From Mycolicibacterium rufum (GTDB taxonomy: Bacteria > Actinomycetota > Actinomycetes > Mycobacteriales > Mycobacteriaceae): a DNA stretch of 64,000 nucleotides. Made by a program: the position numbers and the translations under genes. The notes below the pieces were generated by a model. That model was not told the origin of the DNA. It saw nothing but the letters and a program-made list of their open reading frames with translations, and made no database searches. This document shows positions 10,930-20,529 of the stretch, piece by piece; position 1 is the stretch's first letter, and every line of letters begins with the position of its first letter. The DNA is taken from the NCBI RefSeq assembly GCF_022374875.2, contig NZ_CP092427.2, forward strand, positions 4,588,001-4,652,000, in the 5' to 3' direction.

Positions 10930-12510
10930 GTGGCCGAGACGGTGCAACAGCTGCTCCGCGAACGCCGCAGCGACGACGGACTGGCCGTCACCCACGACGG
11001 GCAGCGCTGGACCTGGCGCGAACATCTGGACGAGGCGGAGGCACAGGCCGCCGCGCTGATCGCGATCGCCGACCCCGGCCGGCCCCTGCACGTCGGCGTG
11101 CTGCTCGGCAACACCCCGGACATGCTGACCGCGATGGCGGCCGCGGGTCTGGGCGGTTACGTGGTGTGTGGCATCAACGACACCCGCCGCGGGGAGGCGC
11201 TCGTGCGCGACGTGCGCCGCGCGGACTGCCAGATCCTGATCACCGATGACGCGCACCTCGGGCTGCTGGACGGCCTGGACCTCACCGGGGTGCGGCTGCT
11301 CGTGGTGGGCAGCGGGGAGTGGAAGGAGCTGATGACGCAGGCCGGGCCGCTGACCCCGCACCGGGAGGTCGGCGCCACCGACACCTTCATGCTGATCTTC
11401 ACCTCCGGCACCAGCGGCGACCCCAAGGCCGTGAAGATGATGCACGCAATGGTGCTGCTGGCAGGCGCGGCGCTGGCGGGCCGCTACGAGCTCACCGCCG
11501 CTGACGTCTGCTATCTGTCCATGCCGCTGTTCCACAGCAACGCGGTGCTCGCCGGCTGGTCGGTGGCGTTGAACTCGGGCGCGGCGATGGCGCCCGCGCA
11601 CTTCAGCGCCTCCCGCTTCCTCGACGATGTCCGGCGCTACGGCGTGACCTACATGAACTACGTCGGCAAGCCGCTGGCCTACATCCTGGCCCGCCCGGAG
11701 CGGCCGGACGACCACGACAACCCGCTGCGCGTGGCCTTCGGCAACGAGGCCGGTGACCGCGACATCGCCGAGTTCGCGCGCCGCTTCGGATGCGAGGTGT
11801 GGGACGGTTTCGGGTCGACCGAGAACGCCGTCACCGTGACCCGTGAGGACGGCTGTCCGCCGGGGTCGATCGGCAAGGGCTTCCCGGGCGTGGCGATTTA
11901 CGACCCGCAGACACGCACCGAGTGCGCCGTCGCCGAATTCGACGAACACGGCGCGCTGGTCAACGGCGACGCCGCGATCGGCGAACTCGTCAACACCCAG
12001 GGCGCCGGCATGTTCGCCGGCTACTACAACGATCAGGACGCCACCGACGAGCGGATGCGGCACGGCATGTTCTGGTCCGGAGATCTGGCCTACCGCGACG
12101 CCGAGGGATGGATCTATCTGGCCGGCCGGACCGCCGACTGGATGCGCGTGGACGGTGAGAACATGACCGCCGCGCCGATCGAACGCATCCTGTTCCGACA
12201 GCCCGCGATCAACCAGGTCGCCGTCTACCCGGTCCCCGACGAGCACGTCGGCGACCAAGTGATGGCCGCGCTCGTGCTGAACAGCGGGGCGACGCTGACA
12301 CCCGAGGAGTTCGGCGCGTTCCTCGCCGCTCAGCCGGATCTGTCGCCGAAGGCGTGGCCGCGCCACGTGTGGATCGCCGACGCACTGCCCAGCACCGCCA
12401 CCAACAAGGTGCTCAAGCGCGAACTGGTCGCGCTGGGCACCCTACCCGCGGGCAGGCGGCTCTGGCGCCGTGACGGTCGCACCTACTCCGAGGTCGGCGC
12501 GCAGGAATAG
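10930..12510 (+). CDS. FadD1/FadD17-like fatty-acyl-CoA synthetase
   Basis: Adenylate-forming enzyme that activates a carboxylic acid with ATP and transfers it to CoA. The 526-residue product has the AMP-binding P-loop LIFTSGTSGDPKAVK (about 155-170). It also has the adenine-site motif FGSTENAV and the hinge region YLAGRTADWMRVDGENM (about 398-414). The C-terminal catalytic lysine lies in TNKVLKREL. The overall sequence resembles FadD1 and FadD17 of M. tuberculosis more than the fatty-acyl-AMP ligases, but I cannot name the substrate. GTG at 10930 with a GGGGGA site is preferred. Divergent tetR suggests substrate-linked control. Confidence 0.88.
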   Translation: MAETVQQLLRERRSDDGLAVTHDGQRWTWREHLDEAEAQAAALIAIADPGRPLHVGVLLGNTPDMLTAMAAAGLGGYVVCGINDTRRGEALVRDVRRADCQILITDDAHLGLLDGLDLTGVRLLVVGSGEWKELMTQAGPLTPHREVGATDTFMLIFTSGTSGDPKAVKMMHAMVLLAGAALAGRYELTAADVCYLSMPLFHSNAVLAGWSVALNSGAAMAPAHFSASRFLDDVRRYGVTYMNYVGKPLAYILARPERPDDHDNPLRVAFGNEAGDRDIAEFARRFGCEVWDGFGSTENAVTVTREDGCPPGSIGKGFPGVAIYDPQTRTECAVAEFDEHGALVNGDAAIGELVNTQGAGMFAGYYNDQDATDERMRHGMFWSGDLAYRDAEGWIYLAGRTADWMRVDGENMTAAPIERILFRQPAINQVAVYPVPDEHVGDQVMAALVLNSGATLTPEEFGAFLAAQPDLSPKAWPRHVWIADALPSTATNKVLKRELVALGTLPAGRRLWRRDGRTYSEVGAQE

Positions 12511-12552
12511 GGGCCGTCGGGTGCGTGTTTAGGCTGTTGGCGGTTGACCTGG

Positions 12553-12558
12553 CATAAT
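12553..12558 (+). promoter_or_regulatory. Predicted rpmE -10 element
   Basis: CATAAT about 85 bases before the rpmE ATG is the only AT-rich -10-like element in the 133-base gap after the acyl-CoA ligase. A weak TTAGGC lies 18 bases upstream. The prediction is tentative. Confidence 0.35.
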
Positions 12559-12643
12559 GGACCGCCGACACCTCGGTTCCGGTTCACGCCGCAGCATCCC
12601 GGTACGGGAAGGCGACCCGGGGCCCACGATCGAAGAGGAAACC

Positions 12644-12871
12644 ATGAAATCGGGCATTCACCCTGACTATGTCGACACCACCGTGCTGTGCGGCTGTGGC
12701 GCGACGTTCACCACCCGCAGCACCAAGAAGAGCGGCAACATCACCGTCGAGGTCTGCTCGCAGTGCCACCCGTTCTACACCGGCAAGCAGAAGATCCTCG
12801 ACAGCGGCGGCCGCGTCGCCCGCTTCGAGAAGCGCTACGGCAAGCGGACGAAGTCTTCCGACGCCAATTAG
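12644..12871 (+). CDS. rpmE: 50S ribosomal protein L31 (zinc-binding form)
   Basis: A 75-residue ribosomal protein of the large-subunit central protuberance. It keeps all four zinc ligands of the C+ form (CGCG near residue 16 and CSQC near 37), so it is the zinc-containing version used when zinc is plentiful. The ATG at 12644 has GAAGAGGAAA just upstream. A longer frame upstream is not conserved-looking. rpmE next to prfA and prmC is the usual actinobacterial order. The long 5' leader of about 80 bases could allow translational control. Confidence 0.96.
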   Translation: MKSGIHPDYVDTTVLCGCGATFTTRSTKKSGNITVEVCSQCHPFYTGKQKILDSGGRVARFEKRYGKRTKSSDAN

Positions 12872-12962
12872 CTGACCGATCGGCGCCCGCTCTGCTGCAC
12901 CATGCGCAGGCCGGGCGCCGTTTCGTGAGTAGGGTACGACGGCTCGAGGCCAAGGAGGCGAG

Positions 12963-14039
12963 ATGAGCGACACCGCATCGGCGATTGACGCCATCGTCGC
13001 CGAGCACGCCGAGCTGGAACTGCGCCTGTCCGAGCCAGAACTGCACGCCGACCCCGCGGCCGCCCGCAAGGTGGGCAGGCGGTTCGCCCAGATCTCGCCG
13101 ATCGTGGCGACCTACCGCAAGCTCGAGACGGCGCGTGGTGACCTGGAGGCGGCGCGCGAACTCGCCGCCGATGACGCATCGTTCGCCGCCGAGGTCGACG
13201 AACTCACCGCGACGGTCGAACGCCTCGAGACGATGTTGACCGACCTGCTGGCGCCGCGCGATCCGCACGACGCCGACGACATCGTCCTCGAGGTGAAGTC
13301 CGGCGAGGGAGGCGAGGAGTCCGCGCTGTTCGCCGCCGACCTCGCCCGCATGTACACCCGCTACGCCGAACGGCACGGCTGGACTGTGACCGTGCTCGAC
13401 GAGACCGCATCGGATCTCGGCGGCTACAAGGACGCGACCCTGTCGATCCGCAGCAAGGGCGATGCCGCCGACGGGGTGTGGTCGCGCCTGAAGTTCGAAG
13501 GCGGCGTGCACCGTGTTCAGCGCGTGCCGGTCACCGAATCCCAGGGCCGGGTCCACACCTCCGCTGCGGGCGTGCTGGTCTATCCCGAGCCCGAGGAAGT
13601 CGAGCAGGTGCAGATCGACGAGTCCGATCTGCGGATCGACGTCTACCGCTCCTCCGGCAAGGGGGGTCAGGGCGTGAACACCACGGACTCGGCGGTGCGC
13701 ATCACGCACCTGCCCACCGGCATCGTCGTCACCTGCCAGAACGAACGCTCGCAGCTGCAGAACAAGGCGCGCGCGATGCAGGTGCTGGCCGCCCGGCTGC
13801 AGTCGCTGGCCGAGGAGCAGGCCCAGGCCGACGCGTCGGCCGACCGCGCGAGCCAGATCCGCACGGTGGACCGCAGCGAACGGATCCGGACCTACAACTT
13901 CCCGGAGAACCGGATCGCCGACCACCGGATCAATTTCAAGGCCCACAACCTCGACCAGGTCCTCGACGGGGACCTGGACCCGTTGTTCGACGCGCTGGCC
14001 GCGGCCGACCGGCAGGCCCGGCTGCAGAGCGCGTCGTGA
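12963..14039 (+). CDS. prfA: Peptide chain release factor 1
   Basis: Recognises UAA and UAG stop codons and triggers peptide release. The 358-residue product has the stop-codon-reading tripeptide PVT (in [10 protein letters not shown], the PxT class that marks RF1 rather than RF2). The catalytic GGQ is at 234-236 in SGKGGQGVN; its glutamine is the methylation target of PrmC. ATG at 12963 follows AAGGAGGCG. A TAGGGT -10-like element at 12930-12935 may give it its own promoter. Its stop overlaps the prmC GTG by four bases, coupling the factor to its modifying enzyme. Confidence 0.97.
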   Translation: MSDTASAIDAIVAEHAELELRLSEPELHADPAAARKVGRRFAQISPIVATYRKLETARGDLEAARELAADDASFAAEVDELTATVERLETMLTDLLAPRDPHDADDIVLEVKSGEGGEESALFAADLARMYTRYAERHGWTVTVLDETASDLGGYKDATLSIRSKGDAADGVWSRLKFEGGVHRVQRVPVTESQGRVHTSAAGVLVYPEPEEVEQVQIDESDLRIDVYRSSGKGGQGVNTTDSAVRITHLPTGIVVTCQNERSQLQNKARAMQVLAARLQSLAEEQAQADASADRASQIRTVDRSERIRTYNFPENRIADHRINFKAHNLDQVLDGDLDPLFDALAAADRQARLQSAS

Positions 14040-14890
14040 GCGTCGCCAACAGGCCCGCGACGATGCGTCAGTTGATCGACGCCGCCACGGGCGCGTTGGC
14101 GGCCGCCGGAGTCGCATCGCCCCGCGTCGACGCCGAACTGCTCGCCGCGCACGCGGCCGGGATCGAGCGTGGCCGGCTGACGTTCACCACCCCCGACGAC
14201 GGTTTCGCCGAGCGCTTCGGGCGGCTGGTCGCCCGGCGCGCCGAGCGCGTCCCGCTGCAGCACCTCACCGGTGTCGCGGCCTTCGGCCCGGTCGACCTGC
14301 ACGTCGGTCCCGGCGTGTTCGTCCCGCGACCCGAGACCGAGGCACTGCTCGAATGGGCGCTGACCCAGCCGCTGCGACCCGAAGCGGTGATCGTCGACCT
14401 GTGCACCGGCTCGGGTGCGCTGGCCGTGGCGCTGGCGGCCTCACGCCCCACCGCGCGGGTGATCGGCGTCGACGACTCCGCCGAGGCGCTGGCCTATGCC
14501 CGCCGCAACACCGCGGGCACGGCCGTGGAACTGCTGTGCGCCGACGCGACCGCCCCCGACCTCCTCGCCGATCTCGACGGCACCGTCGACCTGCTGGTCG
14601 CCAACCCGCCCTACATCCCCGCCGGTGCGGCACTGGAACCCGAAGTGGCGCAGCATGATCCGGCCCACGCGTTGTTCGGCGGCCGGGACGGGATGGCGGT
14701 GATCGACCGGATCGTCGATGTCGCCGCGCGGTTGCTGCGCCCGGGTGGGTTCTGCGCCGTCGAGCACGACGACACCACGTCGCAGCGCTCCGTCGACGCG
14801 TTCGCCGGCACCGGACGCTTCACCGCGGTGACGGCGCGACGCGACCTCACCGGGCGGCCCCGGTTCGTGACCGCCCTGCGGAGCGAGTGA
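14036..14890 (+). CDS. prmC: Peptide chain release factor N5-glutamine methyltransferase
   Basis: SAM-dependent methyltransferase (HemK) that methylates the GGQ glutamine of release factors. The 284-residue product has an N-terminal helical substrate domain. A Rossmann-like catalytic domain follows, with the SAM-binding motif [13 protein letters not shown] (about 122-134) and the diagnostic NPPY at 190-193. GTG at 14036 overlaps prfA (GTGA). An alternative ATG lies nine codons in. The pairing with prfA is conserved across bacteria. Confidence 0.96.
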   Translation: MSVANRPATMRQLIDAATGALAAAGVASPRVDAELLAAHAAGIERGRLTFTTPDDGFAERFGRLVARRAERVPLQHLTGVAAFGPVDLHVGPGVFVPRPETEALLEWALTQPLRPEAVIVDLCTGSGALAVALAASRPTARVIGVDDSAEALAYARRNTAGTAVELLCADATAPDLLADLDGTVDLLVANPPYIPAGAALEPEVAQHDPAHALFGGRDGMAVIDRIVDVAARLLRPGGFCAVEHDDTTSQRSVDAFAGTGRFTAVTARRDLTGRPRFVTALRSE

Positions 14891-14903
14891 GAGGCTGGCA
14901 GAC

Positions 14904-15566
14904 GTGAGCGAACAGTTCGATTGCGCCGTTGCGGGTGAGCGCGAGACGGGCATCGCCTCGGCCATCAGCGCCCTCAAGGGCGGCCGGCTCGTCGTGATGC
15001 CCACCGACACCGTGTACGGCATCGGCGCCGACGCCTTCGACAGCGACGCCGTCGCGGCGCTGCTGGCGGCCAAGGGGCGCGGACGGGACATGCCGGTGCC
15101 GGTGCTCGTCGGATCCTGGGACACCATCAACGGCCTGGTGTACTCGGTGCCGCAGAGCGCCCACGAGCTGATCCGGGCGTTCTGGCCCGGCGCGCTGAGC
15201 CTCGTCGTCCGGCAGGCCCCCTCGCTGCAGTGGGATCTCGGCGACGCCAACGGCACCGTGATGCTGCGGATGCCCCTGCACCCCGTCGCGATCGAGCTGC
15301 TGCGCGAGGTCGGCCCGCTGGCCGTGTCCAGCGCCAACATCTCGGGCCGGCCCCCCGCGGTCACCGTCACGCAGGCCCGCGATCAACTGGGTGACCTCGT
15401 CGAGGTCTACCTCGACGGCGGGCCCGCCGAACAGCAGGCCGCGTCGACCATCGTCGACCTCACCGGCGCGCATCCCCGCGTCCTGCGGCAGGGGCCGGTG
15501 ACCCTCGACGCGATCGCCGGTGTGCTCGGTGTGGAGGCCGCGAGCCTGACCGCCGCCACGGACTGA
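14904..15566 (+). CDS. L-threonylcarbamoyladenylate synthase (Sua5/YrdC/TsaC family)
   Basis: Makes threonylcarbamoyl-AMP from threonine, bicarbonate and ATP for the t6A37 modification of ANN-reading tRNAs. The 220-residue product is a single YrdC domain with the KxR-like and PTDTVYGIGADA motifs (about 33-44) and the SSANISGRPP motif near 141. It is a short TsaC-like form without a full Sua5 C-terminal domain, though a short tail is present. GTG at 14904 lies 13 bases after prmC, and its stop is 2 bases before wecA, so it is part of one transcription unit. Confidence 0.93.
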   Translation: MSEQFDCAVAGERETGIASAISALKGGRLVVMPTDTVYGIGADAFDSDAVAALLAAKGRGRDMPVPVLVGSWDTINGLVYSVPQSAHELIRAFWPGALSLVVRQAPSLQWDLGDANGTVMLRMPLHPVAIELLREVGPLAVSSANISGRPPAVTVTQARDQLGDLVEVYLDGGPAEQQAASTIVDLTGAHPRVLRQGPVTLDAIAGVLGVEAASLTAATD

Positions 15567-15568
15567 CC

Positions 15569-16762
15569 ATGTCGACCACCCTGCTGGCACTGACCGACCG
15601 AGGGGCGGGCGTACCCCTGCGGGAGTTGGCGCTCGTCGGGCTGACCGCGGCGATCATCACCTACCTCGCCACGGGATGGGTACGGGTGCTGGCGACGCGC
15701 TGGGGTGCGGTGGCCTATCCGCGCGAACGCGATGTCCATCTGCAGCCGACGCCGCGCATGGGCGGGCTCGCGATGTATGTCGGTGTGGTGTTCGCAGTGC
15801 TGTTGGCCTCCCAGCTGCCGGCGCTGACCCGCGGCTTCGTCTATTCGTCCGGACTCCCGGCGGTCGTCGTCGCGGGCGGACTCATCATGGTCGTCGGCCT
15901 CATCGACGACCGCTGGGGGCTCGACGCGCTGACGAAGTTCGCCGGCCAGATCACCGCGGCCAGCGTCATGGTCACGATGGGCGTCGCTTGGAGCGTGCTC
16001 TACATCCCGATCGGCGGTGTCGGCACCATCGTGCTGGACCAGGTCGCATCGATCCTGCTGACGCTCGCGCTGACCGTGGCGATCGTCAACGCCATGAACT
16101 TCGTCGACGGACTCGACGGCCTGGCCGCCGGGCTCGGGCTCATCACCGCGTCGGCCATCTGCATCTTCTCGGTCGGACTGCTGCGCGACCACGGCGGCGA
16201 CGTGCTGTTCTACCCGCCCGCGGTGATCTCCGTCGTGCTCGCGGGCGCCTGCCTGGGCTTCCTGCCGCACAACTTCCACAAGGCCCGCATCTTCATGGGC
16301 GACTCCGGCTCCATGCTGATCGGCCTGATGCTGGCGGCGGCGTCGACCACCGCCGCGGGACCGATCTCGCAGACGGCCTACGGCGCCCGCGACGTGTTCG
16401 CGCTGCTGTCGCCGTTCCTGCTCGTGGTCGCGGTGATGTTCGTACCGGCCCTCGACATGCTCCTCGCGATCATCCGTCGCACCCGGGCGGGTCTGAGTCC
16501 GTTCAGCCCGGACAAGATGCACCTGCATCACCGGCTTCTCGAGATCGGGCACTCCCACCGCCGCGTGGTGCTGCTGATCTACCTGTGGGTCGGCATCGTG
16601 GCCCTCGGCGCGGCGAGCACCATCTTCTTCGACCCTCGGCACACCGCGGCGGTGATGGCGGGTGCGATCGTCGTCGCCGGGGTGGTGACCCTGATCCCGT
16701 TGCTGAGACGACGGGACGACCCCGTCGAGGACGCGACCGGCGAGGTATACGACAAAAAGTAG
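15569..16762 (+). CDS. wecA: Decaprenyl-phosphate N-acetylglucosaminyl-1-phosphate transferase
   Basis: Membrane enzyme (also called Rfe) that transfers GlcNAc-1-phosphate from UDP-GlcNAc to decaprenyl phosphate. This is the first step of the linker that joins arabinogalactan to peptidoglycan. The 397-residue product has about ten to eleven transmembrane helices. The magnesium-binding DD is in GLIDDRWG (about 110), the catalytic NAMNFVDGLDG motif is near 172, and the HLHHRL loop near 313 marks the UDP-GlcNAc-using subgroup. ATG at 15569. No strong terminator follows directly; the region before atpI holds overlapping hairpins described separately. Confidence 0.95.
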   Translation: MSTTLLALTDRGAGVPLRELALVGLTAAIITYLATGWVRVLATRWGAVAYPRERDVHLQPTPRMGGLAMYVGVVFAVLLASQLPALTRGFVYSSGLPAVVVAGGLIMVVGLIDDRWGLDALTKFAGQITAASVMVTMGVAWSVLYIPIGGVGTIVLDQVASILLTLALTVAIVNAMNFVDGLDGLAAGLGLITASAICIFSVGLLRDHGGDVLFYPPAVISVVLAGACLGFLPHNFHKARIFMGDSGSMLIGLMLAAASTTAAGPISQTAYGARDVFALLSPFLLVVAVMFVPALDMLLAIIRRTRAGLSPFSPDKMHLHHRLLEIGHSHRRVVLLIYLWVGIVALGAASTIFFDPRHTAAVMAGAIVVAGVVTLIPLLRRRDDPVEDATGEVYDKK

Positions 16763-17036
16763 TAGGTCGCATTTTGGGGCTCTCACCATGTGTTAGGGTT
16801 TGGTGAGAACCCGAAAAACCTCGCGGGTTGCCGGCCTCCGAACCATTGGTGCCACCTGTTTTCCGGTGCCGATCGGGACGGAAAAATGACCGACAGATCG
16901 ACCGATCACAGGAGCTGCCCCTTGGGTGATTCCCGCGCGCCCGTCGCCCTCCGATACGCTACGGACGCTTTCACAGGAATCATCGGGACCGGCCCCTTCG
17001 AACTCCATACGACGACCGCGGGATTGAGGTGAAGCA
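16763..17036 (+). promoter_or_regulatory. wecA-atpI intergenic region with two mutually exclusive hairpins
   Basis: This 274-base gap should hold the atp operon promoter and leader. GGGTT (16796-16800) can pair with AACCC (16808-16812). The same AACCC plus G (16808-16813) can instead pair with CGGGTT (16824-16829), so only one stem can form at a time. No convincing -35/-10 pair was found. TACGCT around 16963 is a weak candidate. An open frame across the gap has no family features and is not called. The end has GAGGTGAAGCA before the atpI GTG. Confidence 0.4.
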
Positions 17037-17501
17037 GTGACGACGCCAGCGCAGGACGCGCCGTTGGTGTTCCCGTCCGTGGCCTTCCGGCCGCTGCGCC
17101 TGCTTCTCATCTGCGCGGCCGTCTCGGGCCTGATCACCGTCGCGGCGGCACTCGTCGGCTATCCGATGTTCGGCCTGTTCTTCGCCATCGGCATGGCGCT
17201 CGGTCTGACCAACGCGCTGATGGTCCGGCGTGCGGTCGAGTCGATCACCGCCGACGACCACCCGCTCAAGAAGAAGATGGCGCTCAACTCGGCCTCCCGG
17301 CTGTTGGCGATCACCGTCGTCGGCTTGACCATCGCGTTCGTTTTCCGTCCGATGGGCCTCGGCGTGCTCTTCGGTCTGGCACTGTTCCAGGTGGTCCTCG
17401 TCCTCAGCACGTCCCTGCCGGTGCTCAAGAAGCTCCGTGCCGGTGACGCTGACGCCGGCGAGGCCCCCGCACCCGACGCTTCGACATCCAACGACGGATA
17501 G
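17037..17501 (+). CDS. atpI: ATP synthase-associated membrane protein AtpI-like
   Basis: A 154-residue membrane protein encoded first in the ATP synthase operon. It has four predicted transmembrane helices (about 18-38, 40-62, 88-108 and 112-130) and a charged, alanine-rich tail. AtpI proteins assist assembly of the c-ring in some bacteria. The mycobacterial version (Rv1303 position) is poorly conserved, so the role is inferred from location and topology. GTG at 17037, 19 bases before atpB. Confidence 0.8.
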   Translation: MTTPAQDAPLVFPSVAFRPLRLLLICAAVSGLITVAAALVGYPMFGLFFAIGMALGLTNALMVRRAVESITADDHPLKKKMALNSASRLLAITVVGLTIAFVFRPMGLGVLFGLALFQVVLVLSTSLPVLKKLRAGDADAGEAPAPDASTSNDG

Positions 17502-17520
17502 CTCAAGGACTGATTCGTAG

Positions 17521-18309
17521 ATGACTGAAAGTGTGCTCGCCCTCGAGGTTGGTCACCACATCGAGCAGAAGTGGTTCGGCCTGACGGTCAACGTGGACAC
17601 CGTCCTGTCCACCGCCATCGCCGGCGTCATCGTCATCGCGCTGGCGTTCTTCCTGAAGGCCAAGGTCACCTCGACCGGCGTGCCCGGCGGCGTCCAGCTG
17701 TTCTTCGAGGCCATCACCATCCAGATGCGCAACCAGGTGGAGAGCGCGATCGGGATGCGCATCGCGCCGTTCGTGCTGCCGCTGGCGGTCTCGCTGTTCT
17801 GCTTCATCCTGTTCGCGAACTGGCTGTCGGTGCTTCCGGTGCAGTACACCGACTCCGAGGGTGTCACCACCGAGCTGATCAAGCCGCCCGCTTCGGACAT
17901 CAACTTCGTCCTCGCGCTGGCTCTGTTCGTGTTCATCTGCTACCACGCGGCCGGTGTCTGGCGACGCGGCATCATCGGTCATCCCATCAAGGTCGCCAAG
18001 GGGCACGTCGCCTTCCTCGCGCCGATCAACATCGTCGAGGAGATCGCCAAGCCGATCTCGCTGTCGCTGCGACTCTTCGGCAACATCTTCGCCGGCGGCA
18101 TCATGGTCGGTCTGATCGCCCTGTTCCCGGCGTGGATCCTGTGGCTGCCCAACGCGATCTGGAAGTCGTTCGACCTCTTCATCGGACTGATCCAGGCCTT
18201 CATCTTCGCGCTGCTGACGATCCTGTACTTCGGGCAGTCGATGGAGCTCGACCACGACAGCGATCACGCCTCAGACCATGCGGAACAGGGCGCGGCCGAC
18301 AAGCACTAG
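17521..18309 (+). CDS. atpB: ATP synthase F0 subunit a
   Basis: Forms the two proton half-channels next to the c-ring. The 262-residue product has five to six transmembrane helices. The essential channel arginine is R184 in [11 protein letters not shown]. The His/Asp-rich C-terminal tail is presumably cytoplasmic. The ATG at 17521 follows a weak AAGGACTG site. It is part of the atpIBEFHAGDC operon. Confidence 0.96.
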   Translation: MTESVLALEVGHHIEQKWFGLTVNVDTVLSTAIAGVIVIALAFFLKAKVTSTGVPGGVQLFFEAITIQMRNQVESAIGMRIAPFVLPLAVSLFCFILFANWLSVLPVQYTDSEGVTTELIKPPASDINFVLALALFVFICYHAAGVWRRGIIGHPIKVAKGHVAFLAPINIVEEIAKPISLSLRLFGNIFAGGIMVGLIALFPAWILWLPNAIWKSFDLFIGLIQAFIFALLTILYFGQSMELDHDSDHASDHAEQGAADKH

Positions 18310-18378
18310 AACCAGCACTACCTGTTAGACCCACACAGAACCTGGCGACAACCAACAGCCAGTTATCAAGGAGGATAA

Positions 18379-18627
<249 letters not shown>

Positions 18628-18636
18628 TTCGTCGTC

Positions 18637-19143
18637 ATGGGTGAACTGACCGTAACCGTCCTGGCGGCCGAAGAAGGTGGGGGGACCAGTAACTTCCTGG
18701 TCCCCAACGGCACCTTCTTCTTCGTGCTGCTCATCTTCCTGATCGTGCTCGGCGTGATCGGGAAATGGGTGGTGCCACCGGTCAGCAAGGTGTTGGCGGA
18801 GCGCGAGGCGATGCTCGCGAAGACGGCCGCGGACAACAAGAAGGCAGCGGAGCAGATGGCGGCGGCCCAGGCGGACTACGACGAGACGATGGCCGCCGCC
18901 CGCGGCGAGGCGTCGTCGATCCGCGACGAGGCCCGGGCCGAGGGACGCAAGGTCGTCGACGAGGCGCGGGCCGAGGCCGGCGGCGAGGTCAACGACAAGC
19001 TGCAGTCCGCCAACTCGGAGCTGGAGCAGACCGCGTCGCGGACCACGAGCGAGCTCGAATCGTCGGTGGACGGCCTGTCGGCCACGTTGGCGAGCCGCAT
19101 CCTGGGTGTCGACGTCAACGACAACTCGAGCGGGAGGCGTTGA
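18637..19143 (+). CDS. atpF: ATP synthase F0 subunit b
   Basis: Peripheral stalk subunit. The 168-residue product has one N-terminal transmembrane helix (about 28-48; [16 protein letters not shown]), then a long charged coiled coil. ATG at 18637 lies 9 bases after atpE, and the stop shares one base with the atpH start (TGATG). In mycobacteria the stalk pairs this b with the b-delta fusion product of the next gene. Confidence 0.95.
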   Translation: MGELTVTVLAAEEGGGTSNFLVPNGTFFFVLLIFLIVLGVIGKWVVPPVSKVLAEREAMLAKTAADNKKAAEQMAAAQADYDETMAAARGEASSIRDEARAEGRKVVDEARAEAGGEVNDKLQSANSELEQTASRTTSELESSVDGLSATLASRILGVDVNDNSSGRR

Positions 19144-20480
19144 TGTCGACGTTCATCGGACAGTTGGTCGGCTTCGCGATCATCATCTGGATCGTGGTGA
19201 AGTGGGTCGTACCGCCGGTACGCACCATGATGAAGAACCAGCAGGACGCGGTGCGCGCGGCGCTCGAGGAGAGCAAGGCCGCCGCGGACAAGCTGGCCAG
19301 TGCGGATCAGCGGCACGCCAAGGCCGTCGAGGACGCCAAGGCCGCCGGGGCCAAGCTGACGGAGGAGGCTCGCGCCGACTCGACCCGCATCGAGGAGCAG
19401 CTGCGCGAGCAGGCCGAGGTCGAGGCCGAGCGCATCAAATCCCAAGGCGAGCAACAGATTCACCTGCTCCGCCAGCAGACCATCCGCAACCTGCGCCAGC
19501 ATCTGGGCCTCGAGTCCGTGCAGAAGGCCGAGGAGATCGTCCGCAATTACGTCGCGGATCCGGCGGCGCAGTCCTCGACCGTCGACCGGTTCCTCGACGA
19601 TCTCGACCAGATGGCGCCGTCGCCGGCGGTGCTCGAAGCCGGTGCCACGCTCAATCTCCGGGCCGCCAGCCGTGAGGCACTGGCCGAACTGGTCAAGAAG
19701 TTCGACTCGGTCACCGACGGTGCCGACGCCGGGGCCCTGGCCACACTCGGCGACGAGGTCGCCGCCGTCGCGCGGCTGCTCGTCAGCGAGCAGGCGCTCA
19801 ACAGCCACCTCGCCGAGCCGTCCGACGAGCCGGACGCGAAGGTCCGCATGGTGGAGCGGCTGTTCGGCGGCAAGGTCGGCGACGCCTCGATGGACATCCT
19901 GAAAACGGCTGTCTCGCAACGGTGGTCGAACGAGGGCAACCTCATCGACGCGCTCGAGCACGTGGCGCGGCTCGCCCTGCTGGCACGCGCCGAGCGGGAC
20001 GGTCACAGCGAAGAGGTCGAAGAGCAGCTGTTCCGGGTCGGGCGCGTGCTCGACACGGAGTCGCGACTCAACCGACTGCTCTCCGATCCGACGGTGCCGG
20101 CCGACAAGCGGGTCGAGCTGCTGGACAAGGTGCTTCAGTCCGGCGGGGGAGTCAACGACACCGCCGCGGCTCTGCTCCGGCAGACGATCGAACTGTTGCG
20201 CGGCGAGCTCGCCGACGCCGCGGTGAGCGATCTGGCCGAACTCGCCGTCGCACGGCGCGGTGAAGCCGTCGCCGAGGTGACCGCCGCCGCCGAGTTGTCC
20301 GACGAGCAGCGCACCCGTCTGACCGAGGTGCTCAGCCGGATCTACGGCACCTCGGTGTCGGTCCAGCTGGACGTCGACCCCGACATCCTCGGCGGGCTCC
20401 TGATCACCGTCGGTGACGAGGTCATCGATGGTTCCATCTCCTCCCGGTTGGCCGCCGCCCGCACTGGGCTCCCGGACTGA
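19143..20480 (+). CDS. atpH: ATP synthase b-delta fusion subunit
   Basis: A fusion typical of mycobacteria. Residues 1-25 form a transmembrane helix ([20 protein letters not shown]), about 30-110 a b-type coiled coil, about 110-170 a linker, and about 175-445 a delta (OSCP) domain that caps F1. The 445-residue length matches the fused family. It replaces separate b' and delta subunits and joins membrane and F1 in one chain. ATG at 19143 overlaps atpF by one base. A much longer frame upstream is only the shadow of atpF. Confidence 0.95.
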   Translation: MSTFIGQLVGFAIIIWIVVKWVVPPVRTMMKNQQDAVRAALEESKAAADKLASADQRHAKAVEDAKAAGAKLTEEARADSTRIEEQLREQAEVEAERIKSQGEQQIHLLRQQTIRNLRQHLGLESVQKAEEIVRNYVADPAAQSSTVDRFLDDLDQMAPSPAVLEAGATLNLRAASREALAELVKKFDSVTDGADAGALATLGDEVAAVARLLVSEQALNSHLAEPSDEPDAKVRMVERLFGGKVGDASMDILKTAVSQRWSNEGNLIDALEHVARLALLARAERDGHSEEVEEQLFRVGRVLDTESRLNRLLSDPTVPADKRVELLDKVLQSGGGVNDTAAALLRQTIELLRGELADAAVSDLAELAVARRGEAVAEVTAAAELSDEQRTRLTEVLSRIYGTSVSVQLDVDPDILGGLLITVGDEVIDGSISSRLAAARTGLPD

Positions 20481-20529
20481 CCCACGAACTCGCGCAGTAA
20501 CAAACACAAAGGCAGGAAGACGAAAAGCC

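Noticed and set aside
16790..17032. 80-codon open frame in the wecA-atpI gap
   Set aside because: No ribosome-binding site, no recognisable family or hydrophobic segment, and it crosses the region expected to hold the promoter and leader.
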